A DNA stretch of 64,000 bases from Agromyces atrinae (GTDB lineage Bacteria; Actinomycetota; Actinomycetes; Actinomycetales; Microbacteriaceae). The stretch spans positions 62,001 to 126,000 of the forward strand of contig NZ_JACCBI010000001.1 in the NCBI RefSeq assembly GCF_013407835.1. Direction: 5' to 3'. The position numbers and the translations under genes are program-made. Shown one piece after another: positions 53,951 to 61,171 of the stretch (position 1 is the first letter of the stretch; each line of letters starts with the position of its first letter). The notes under the pieces were generated by a model. The model saw nothing but the letters and a program-made list of their open reading frames with translations. It was not told the origin of the DNA and did not search any database.

Positions 53951-55498
53951 TCAGAGGGCTGACCGCACCCACGCCTCGACCTCGTCGGCCGTGCGGGGGA
54001 ACGCGGCCGAGAGGTTCTCGACGCCGTCGGCCGTCACGAGCACGTCGTCCTCGATGCGCACGCCGATGCCGCGGAACTCCGCGGGCACCGAGAGGTCGTC
54101 GGGCTGGAAGTAGAGTCCGGGTTCGATCGTGAAGACCATGCCGGGTTCCAGCACGCCGTCGAGGTAGAAGTCGCGACGCGCCTGCGCGCAGTCGTGCACG
54201 TCGATGCCGAGGTGGTGGCTCGTGCCGTGCACCATGTAGCGGCGGTGGAACTGGTTCTCGGGTCGCAGCGACTCCTCGGCCGAGACGGGCAGGAAGCCCC
54301 ACTCCGCGGTCTTCGCCGCGATCACGGTCATCGCGGCGGCGTGCACCTCGCGGAAGATCGCACCCGGTCGGGCCACGGCGAACGCGGCGTCGGCTGCTTC
54401 GCGGACGGCTTCGTACACGGCGCGCTGCACGGGGGAGAACGTGCCGTTCACCGGGAACGTGCGGGTGATGTCGGCCGTGTAGTAGCTGTCGAGCTCGACG
54501 CCGGCATCGAGCAGCACGAGGTCTCCGGGCACGACGGGGCCGTCGTTGCGGGTCCAGTGCAGGATGGTCGCGTGCGGGCCGGCCGCGGCGATCGAGCCGT
54601 AGCCGACGTCGTTGCCGTCGAGGCGCGCACGCGTGAAGAAGACGCCCTCGATGAGGCGCTCGCCGCGCTCCTCGGCGATGATGCGGGGGAGCTCGGAGAG
54701 CACGTCGCCGAAGCCGCGTCGCGTGGCCTCGATCGCCGCGCGCATCTCGGCGATCTCGAACTCGTCCTTCACGAGACGCAGCTCGGAGAGGTCGCGCGCG
54801 AGAGCGGCATCCGGTTCGTGGTCGGAGCCGAACTCGACGCTGAACGCACCGTCGCTCGCGTTCGTCGAGAGCGCGCGCTCGGCGGCGAAACGGATGCGGG
54901 CGTGGTCGACCTTCTCGGTGATCGCGGGGTCGGCCTCGCGCACGACGAGCGTCTCGGTGTCGACCGCCGCGATGACGTCGCCGAACTCCGACAGGTCACG
55001 CGCGGCGAGACCGAGCTCGGACGCGACCTGCTCGAGCGAGGGGCGTGCGCCGATCCAGAACTCGCCGATCGCGGGGTTCGCGTAGAACTCCTCCGAGTCG
55101 CGCCCAGCGCGCTCGCGGAAGTAGACGGTGGCGTCGTGCCCGTCGGCGGTCGGCTCGAGCACGAGCACGGCGCCCGGCTCGGAGTCGGACTCCCAGCCGG
55201 TGAGGTGGGCGAAGGCCGAGTGCGCGCGGAAGGCGTAGTCGGTGTCGTTCGAGCGCTGCTTCACATCACCCGCGGGAACGATGAGGCGGGTGCCGCGGTG
55301 CAGGGCGGAGAGGCGTGCGCGGCGCTCGGCCGCGTACGGCGCCTGGGCGCGGAGCGGCGGGAGCACGTCGGTGCGTTCGGCCCAGCCCGTTCCGATGAAC
55401 TCCTTGAATCCCTCGGACCCGGGGGTCGTCGAACGGTTGGCGTTGCGGCCGGCCTCGTCGTGGGAGGCGGTGGTCTCGGTGTCGGTCGTGTCGGACAT
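53951..55498 (-). CDS. pepP: Xaa-Pro aminopeptidase (aminopeptidase P)
   Basis: M24 metallopeptidase that removes N-terminal residues before proline, cytosolic. 515 residues with an unusual polar 60-residue N-terminal extension, the creatinase-N domain, then the metal-binding pita-bread fold: LLDAGVELDSYYTADITRTF, MVHGTSHHLGIDVHD, FTIEPGLYFQP and RGIGVRIEDD supply the Asp, Asp, His, Glu and Glu ligands. The start is 6 nt after AAGAAT and fits the family, although the frame extends further. Single gene. Confidence 0.93.
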   Translation of the reverse strand: MSDTTDTETTASHDEAGRNANRSTTPGSEGFKEFIGTGWAERTDVLPPLRAQAPYAAERRARLSALHRGTRLIVPAGDVKQRSNDTDYAFRAHSAFAHLTGWESDSEPGAVLVLEPTADGHDATVYFRERAGRDSEEFYANPAIGEFWIGARPSLEQVASELGLAARDLSEFGDVIAAVDTETLVVREADPAITEKVDHARIRFAAERALSTNASDGAFSVEFGSDHEPDAALARDLSELRLVKDEFEIAEMRAAIEATRRGFGDVLSELPRIIAEERGERLIEGVFFTRARLDGNDVGYGSIAAAGPHATILHWTRNDGPVVPGDLVLLDAGVELDSYYTADITRTFPVNGTFSPVQRAVYEAVREAADAAFAVARPGAIFREVHAAAMTVIAAKTAEWGFLPVSAEESLRPENQFHRRYMVHGTSHHLGIDVHDCAQARRDFYLDGVLEPGMVFTIEPGLYFQPDDLSVPAEFRGIGVRIEDDVLVTADGVENLSAAFPRTADEVEAWVRSAL

Positions 55499-55542
55499 CC
55501 CCCCATTCTTCCACCGCTCTCGTCGAACGGAAGGGGGCGGAC

Positions 55543-56562
55543 TCAGCCCGCGCGTTCGAGCGTCGCGACGACCGGACGGTGGTCGCTGCCCGAGTCGTCG
55601 TACTCGTCGAGGACGTCGAACGACGTGACCGTCCAGTTCGGGGTGGCCAGGACGTGGTCGATCGGGCTGCCGAGAAGAGCGGGCAGATCGGTCGGCCAGG
55701 TTCCGAGCCCCGCCGAGCCCGCGGCCACGGCGGCGTCGGCGCAGTTGCCGAGGTCGGCGGCGCCGCGCCCCGCGAAGTGGTCGACCGTGGCGTTGAAGTC
55801 GCCGGCCATGATGACGTCGTCGCCCGCGCACTGCTCGGCGAGCCAGTCGAGGTCGCTGCGCCAGTTGCGCATCTCCCACCGGATGGGCGCGACGGCGTGC
55901 ACCGCGACGATCGTCGGTCCCTCGCCGTTCACGGGCGCGGCGACGACCGTCGGCAGCGTGTTCGTGTTGCCGGGCGGCCCGGAGCCCTCGGCCGAGACGA
56001 CCTCGTAGTCGCCGAGGTCGGGGCTGATGAGGAGCGTCGTCGAGCGTGCCTTCGCGATCTGGTCGAAGGCGATCGTCTTCACCCACATGGGCCGACCGCC
56101 CTCACGCATCGCGATCGCGACCTCCTCGCCGAGGGGCTCGGTCGTCTCGGGGAGCGACACGATGTCCGCCCCGCGCTCGAGGGCGAGTTCGGCGATCGTC
56201 GACGCCTCGGGCACTTCGCCGAGCGTGTTCCACGAGAGCACCGTGATCGATTCCGACGTCTCGTCGGCCGGGGCCGCCTCACCGCCGAATCCGCGCGCCG
56301 AGAGGATCGCGACGTTCGCGCCCGCGTAGACGAGAAGGATGACGACGAGCCCGATCGTGAACCCGCGGAGGGGTTTCGCGAACGAGAGGAGGCCGAAGAC
56401 GACGGCGGCGATGAGCGCGCAGACGACGGCGGCGCCGCGGAGTGCGACGACGTGGGAGATGACCCACTCGTTCTGGAGGCCGAAGGCCTGCGGCCACGTG
56501 AAGACGACGGCCAGAGCGGCGACGACGAGCACCACGAGGGCGCTGAGCAGGCGGGCAAGCAT
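55543..56562 (-). CDS. Membrane-anchored endonuclease/exonuclease/phosphatase-family protein
   Basis: 339 residues. Three N-terminal membrane helices (residues about 3-90) carry an extracytoplasmic EEP domain: VLSWNTLGEVP, DIVSLPETTE, MAGDFNATVD and SDHRPVVATL with the catalytic Asn, Glu, Asp and His set. Such proteins hydrolyse phosphodiesters outside the cell (nucleic acid, lipid or sugar phosphates). TACGCT lies 7 nt before the ATG, and GGAGG also fills the spacer. Divergent from the PHP gene. Confidence 0.9.
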   Translation of the reverse strand: MLARLLSALVVLVVAALAVVFTWPQAFGLQNEWVISHVVALRGAAVVCALIAAVVFGLLSFAKPLRGFTIGLVVILLVYAGANVAILSARGFGGEAAPADETSESITVLSWNTLGEVPEASTIAELALERGADIVSLPETTEPLGEEVAIAMREGGRPMWVKTIAFDQIAKARSTTLLISPDLGDYEVVSAEGSGPPGNTNTLPTVVAAPVNGEGPTIVAVHAVAPIRWEMRNWRSDLDWLAEQCAGDDVIMAGDFNATVDHFAGRGAADLGNCADAAVAAGSAGLGTWPTDLPALLGSPIDHVLATPNWTVTSFDVLDEYDDSGSDHRPVVATLERAG

Positions 56563-56569
56563 CCTCCAG

Positions 56570-56575
56570 AGCGTA
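56570..56575 (-). promoter_or_regulatory. -10 hexamer before the EEP gene
   Basis: TACGCT on the minus strand, 7 nt before ATG 56562. The spacer also holds GGAGG. Confidence 0.4.
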
Positions 56576-56626
56576 CGAGACGATTCTGAGGAGGTGCCGG
56601 TAGCCGCCCCCATGAACGCCTCGCCT

Positions 56627-56632
56627 TACGAT
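56627..56632 (+). promoter_or_regulatory. -10 hexamer of leaderless PHP-gene transcript
   Basis: TACGAT, 6 nt before ATG 56639. Confidence 0.45.
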
Positions 56633-56638
56633 GGAGGG

Positions 56639-57505
56639 ATGCTGAATGCCGAGCGGTTCCGTGGTGGGGCCGATCTGCACACCCACTCGACGGTCTCCGA
56701 CGGCACGGAGTCGCCCGCGGAGCTCATCGCGTCGGCCGCTGCCGCCGGCCTCAGCGCCCTCGCCCTCACCGACCACGACTCGACGGCCGGCTGGGAGGAA
56801 GCGGGTGCGGCGGCGATCGAGCACGGAATCGTGCTCATCCCCGGCATGGAGCTCTCGACCCGCGTCTCGTTCGCGAGCGTGCACATGCTCGGCTACCTCA
56901 TCGACCCGTTCGACGAGGGGCTCCTCGCCGAGACGGCGCGCATCCGCGAGGCGCGACTGACGAGGGCCGAGGAGATCGTGCGTCGTATCTCGGCCGACTA
57001 CGACCTGTCCTGGGACGACGTGCTCGCCCAGACGGCGGAGGGCGCGACGATCGGACGACCGCACATCGCCGATGCGCTCGTCGCGCGCGGTCTCGCCGAC
57101 ACGCGCTCGGCGGCCTTCGCCGGAATCCTGCACTGGCGTCGCGGCTACGCGAGCCCCCACTACGCACCCGACCCGCTCACGGGTATCCGCACGATCCGAG
57201 CCGCGGGCGGCGTGCCCGTGCTCGCACACCCCGGCACGCGCGGCGCCGAGGACGTCATCCCCGAGTCGCGACTGAAAGCCCTCGTCGACGCCGGGCTCTT
57301 CGGCATCGAGATCGACCACCCCGAGAACCGCGAGGAATCGAAGGGGCCGCTCCGCGCGCTCGCCGCGAAGTACGGCCTCGCGATCACCGGTTCGAGCGAC
57401 TACCACGGCGACGGCAAGCCCAATCGCCTCGGCGAGTACACGACGTCGCCCGAGGTCGTCGCCGAGATCATCGCCCAGGGCACCGGTTCGGCGCCCATCG
57501 GCTGA
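56639..57505 (+). CDS. PHP-domain phosphoesterase (nucleoside-bisphosphate phosphatase/RNase AM-like)
   Basis: 288 residues of the polymerase-and-histidinol-phosphatase fold. Metal sites DLHTHSTVSDG, LALTDHDSTAG, GMELST, the insertion domain, VLAHPGTRG and SSDYHG are all present. E. coli YciV of this type degrades 3',5'-nucleoside bisphosphates and short 5' RNA ends. It is divergent from the EEP gene (76 bp) and convergent with DUF805 across the palindromic element. Confidence 0.9.
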   Translation: MLNAERFRGGADLHTHSTVSDGTESPAELIASAAAAGLSALALTDHDSTAGWEEAGAAAIEHGIVLIPGMELSTRVSFASVHMLGYLIDPFDEGLLAETARIREARLTRAEEIVRRISADYDLSWDDVLAQTAEGATIGRPHIADALVARGLADTRSAAFAGILHWRRGYASPHYAPDPLTGIRTIRAAGGVPVLAHPGTRGAEDVIPESRLKALVDAGLFGIEIDHPENREESKGPLRALAAKYGLAITGSSDYHGDGKPNRLGEYTTSPEVVAEIIAQGTGSAPIG

Positions 57506-57506
57506 G

Positions 57507-57618
57507 TGCCTGCCCCCATTTCTCCTATTCGCAATTCAGGTAGTCACCCGGCGTGTTGCCCCGTTGAATGGCCGGAGCCGGGTGCGACACGTCTGTCGAC
57601 CTGAATTGCAAACAGGCA
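57507..57618. repeat. Branched palindromic element between convergent genes
   Basis: Nested inverted repeats: outer TGCCTG (57507-57512) / CAGGCA (57613-57618). P1 is GCAATTCAGGT (57531-57541) / ACCTGAATTGC (57599-57609), perfect 11 bp. P2 is CACCCGGC (57545-57552) / GCCGGGTG (57577-57584), 8 bp with a 24-nt loop. P3 is CGACA (57585-57589) / TGTCG (57594-57598), 5 bp with a 4-nt loop, stacked directly after P2. The whole folds as a three-way junction on either strand. It does not look like a simple terminator. Confidence 0.8.
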
Positions 57619-57625
57619 GCGAGGC

Positions 57626-58048
57626 TCATGCGTCGTATCGAGCGCCCTGGGGGTTCGAGGGAAGCAGCATGAAGACGAAGACGATGACGCCTCCGAGCGA
57701 CGGGATGAGGTTCAGCAGGTAGAGCCATCCCGAGTAGCCGCCGTCGTGGAAGCGGCGCACCGAGAGCGCGATGGCGGGGAGGATGTTGCCGAGCCAGAAG
57801 ACGCCCATGACGACGAGCGCGATGATCGACAGCGGGCCGGGCTCACCGTTCTGGCCGCCGAGCAGGGCCAGGATTCCGAGCACCGAGTACACGATCGCCT
57901 GGAAGAGGGCGATCCACCAGTACTCCGACCGACTCGCGCGACCGCTGAAGACCGCGTACTTCGCGTAGAAGCGGGAGATGGCCTGGCCGAAGGATGCGCC
58001 GGGCAGGGGAAGGGACAGGGCGGGCGTACCGCTGGATGCGAGAGTCAC
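57626..58048 (-). CDS. DUF805 membrane protein
   Basis: 140 residues with about four hydrophobic segments. Family marks FSGRASRSEYWWIALFQ and RRFHDGGYSGWLYLL are clear. Function unknown. Related genes lie near phage or stress genes in various bacteria. GTG start 6 nt after TAGGGT. The palindromic element begins 8 bp beyond its stop. Confidence 0.9.
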   Translation of the reverse strand: MTLASSGTPALSLPLPGASFGQAISRFYAKYAVFSGRASRSEYWWIALFQAIVYSVLGILALLGGQNGEPGPLSIIALVVMGVFWLGNILPAIALSVRRFHDGGYSGWLYLLNLIPSLGGVIVFVFMLLPSNPQGARYDA

Positions 58049-58054
58049 CCGCCG

Positions 58055-58060
58055 ACCCTA
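58055..58060 (-). promoter_or_regulatory. -10 hexamer of leaderless DUF805 transcript
   Basis: TAGGGT on the minus strand, 6 nt before GTG 58048. Confidence 0.45.
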
Positions 58061-58088
58061 GCGGAATCGTGCACCGGGCGCATCGAGA

Positions 58089-58118
58089 ACGCCCCTCCTC
58101 GCGGGCGAGGAGGGGCGT
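58089..58118 (-). terminator. Hairpin terminator after the DEAD-box helicase gene
   Basis: ACGCCCCTCCTCGC / GCGAGGAGGGGCGT, 12 usable pairs around a GC-rich 6-nt loop, 17 bp past the stop codon at 58135. Confidence 0.8.
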
Positions 58119-58134
58119 CGTCGAAACGCGGTGA

Positions 58135-59628
<1,494 letters not shown>

Positions 59629-59752
59629 TGATGAATGCCTGTCGACGTATGCGAGTGCGCCTCGTTGACTGTCCTCAGGCGCAGGCCGGGGGTCCAACGC
59701 CTCCGGCTCACGCCAGCCTACCCGGTGAGACTGCGCGAGAGCCGCGAGACAC

Positions 59753-59758
59753 TAGGCT
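59753..59758 (+). promoter_or_regulatory. -10 hexamer of leaderless ferritin-like gene transcript
   Basis: TAGGCT, 6 nt before GTG 59765. Confidence 0.5.
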
Positions 59759-59764
59759 GTCACC

Positions 59765-60493
59765 GTGGTTTCGTGGTTCGCTCGTCGTCGCCCCGAGGCG
59801 GACTCCCGACGCGCCGAGGGTGCATCGGTGCGCCCGCGTGGCGCGTCGGCGCCGTCGACCCGCATCGATTTCACCGAACTGACGCCCGATCTCGTGCCGT
59901 TCCTCGGCCAGGCCGCGTACATCCAGCTCGAGATGTTCGAGAACCTGTCACGAGCGGTAGCACTCGCCCCCGACCTCGGCGCCAAGGAGCGTCTGAGCGC
60001 GTCGGCGGGCGTCGCCCTCCGTAAGCACCACGCGCTCATCGAGCAGCTGCGGCGGCTCGGCGCCGAACCCGCCGAGGTAATGGCTCCGTTCGCTCCCGCC
60101 CTCGACGCCTTCCGGCGCGCAACCGCAGGCTCCGACTGGTGGGAGCTGCTGCTGAGCAGCTACATCACCGCCGGAATGCTCGACGACTACTTCACCGCAC
60201 TCGCGAGCGGCCTCTCGCCGGACGCACGGTCGCGCGTCGTGCACATCCTCGCGGAGGATGGCGGCGCAGCCGCACTCGTCCGCGAACTGGCGACCGGCAT
60301 CGCCGAGATTCCGGGTCTCGCCGACCGACTCGCCCTGTGGGGCCGTCGTCTCGTCGGCGACACACTGCTCGTCGCGCGGTCGGCGCTGCGCTCGGGGTCG
60401 AGCGCTGCGGCGGATGCCCGTATCGAGCCCGTGTTCACGGAGCTGATCGCCGCGCACACCCGCCGCATGGACGGCCTCGGCCTCACGGCCTGA
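59765..60493 (+). CDS. Ferritin-like fold protein (MiaE-like)
   Basis: 242 residues. After a basic N-terminus there is a four-helix bundle with candidate metal ligands in YIQLEMFENLSRA, LRKHHALIEQLRR and ITAGMLDDYFTALASG. It resembles the ferritin-like family related to the tRNA hydroxylase MiaE that accompanies rhlE and DUF3107 in actinobacteria. Whether all di-iron ligands are present cannot be checked by eye. GTG start supported by TAGGCT. Convergent with a small membrane protein gene. Confidence 0.82.
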   Translation: MVSWFARRRPEADSRRAEGASVRPRGASAPSTRIDFTELTPDLVPFLGQAAYIQLEMFENLSRAVALAPDLGAKERLSASAGVALRKHHALIEQLRRLGAEPAEVMAPFAPALDAFRRATAGSDWWELLLSSYITAGMLDDYFTALASGLSPDARSRVVHILAEDGGAAALVRELATGIAEIPGLADRLALWGRRLVGDTLLVARSALRSGSSAAADARIEPVFTELIAAHTRRMDGLGLTA

Positions 60494-60517
60494 CGCGCCT
60501 GCGTGGCGCCGCCGAGG

Positions 60518-60826
60518 TCAGGCGCGGGCGGGCACGCCGTTCTTGACGGCCGACGCGAGGAAGGCGTCGTCCGCCGCCGTGCGGCGCACTCCGACGTACC
60601 AGGCGATCGCTGCGGCGACGAGTCCGCCGATGACGAGTGACGCCACCCAGATCCATCCGCCGTCCCACGCCCAGCCGAGCCACGTGAGCCCCACCCAGAC
60701 GACGGATGCCGCGAGGGCGCCGACGGCGGGAATGACGAGCACCCCGTGTGTCGAACGACGCGGAACCGTGTAGCGGGCCGCGATGCCGAGCAGTGCGCCG
60801 CCGAGCGCGACGAAGAGGAGCTCCAT
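60518..60826 (-). CDS. Small membrane protein, hypothetical
   Basis: 102 residues with three hydrophobic segments (MELLFVALGGALLGIAA, then ALAASVVWVGLTWLGWAWDG, and WIWVASLVIGGLVAAAIAWY) and a basic loop RYTVPRRSTHG. Not recognised. ATG begins 2 bp after the DUF3107 stop, so the two are one operon. Confidence 0.82.
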   Translation of the reverse strand: MELLFVALGGALLGIAARYTVPRRSTHGVLVIPAVGALAASVVWVGLTWLGWAWDGGWIWVASLVIGGLVAAAIAWYVGVRRTAADDAFLASAVKNGVPARA

Positions 60827-60828
60827 GC

Positions 60829-61053
60829 TCAGGCGACGAAGCCGATGCGGCGGGACTCTTCGGTGCCGATCTCGACGTAGGCGAGAGTCGCCGCGGGTAC
60901 GAGGTAGACGGCACCCTTGGCGTCCTTGAGCTTCAGGACGGGGCTCGAGCCGGACACGACGTCGGCGACGGCCGACTCGATCTCGGCGGCGGTCTGAGCG
61001 CTCTCGAAGCCGATCTCTCGGGGGGAGTTCTGGATGCCGATACGAATGTCCAC
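60829..61053 (-). CDS. DUF3107 small protein
   Basis: 74 residues (MDIRIGIQNSPREIGFESAQ at the start, AYVEIGTEESRRIGFVA at the end), a near-universal actinobacterial family of unknown role (TB9.4 in mycobacteria). GTG at 61053 with Shine-Dalgarno GAGGAAAGG. It is divergent from the AdnA-like gene, as in mycobacterial genomes. Confidence 0.9.
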   Translation of the reverse strand: MDIRIGIQNSPREIGFESAQTAAEIESAVADVVSGSSPVLKLKDAKGAVYLVPAATLAYVEIGTEESRRIGFVA

Positions 61054-61158
61054 GATGCGCCTTTCCTCTGCTGCCTGATGGGGCCGCGAACGACCACTCG
61101 CCCAGACTATGACACAACCCGGAGGGGGTCGGACGCGTTCACTGTCGGCGCAACGGGC

Positions 61159-61164
61159 TAGGTT
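61159..61164 (+). promoter_or_regulatory. -10 hexamer of leaderless AdnA-like transcript
   Basis: TAGGTT, 7 nt before ATG 61172. Confidence 0.5.
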
Positions 61165-61171
61165 GTGCAGC

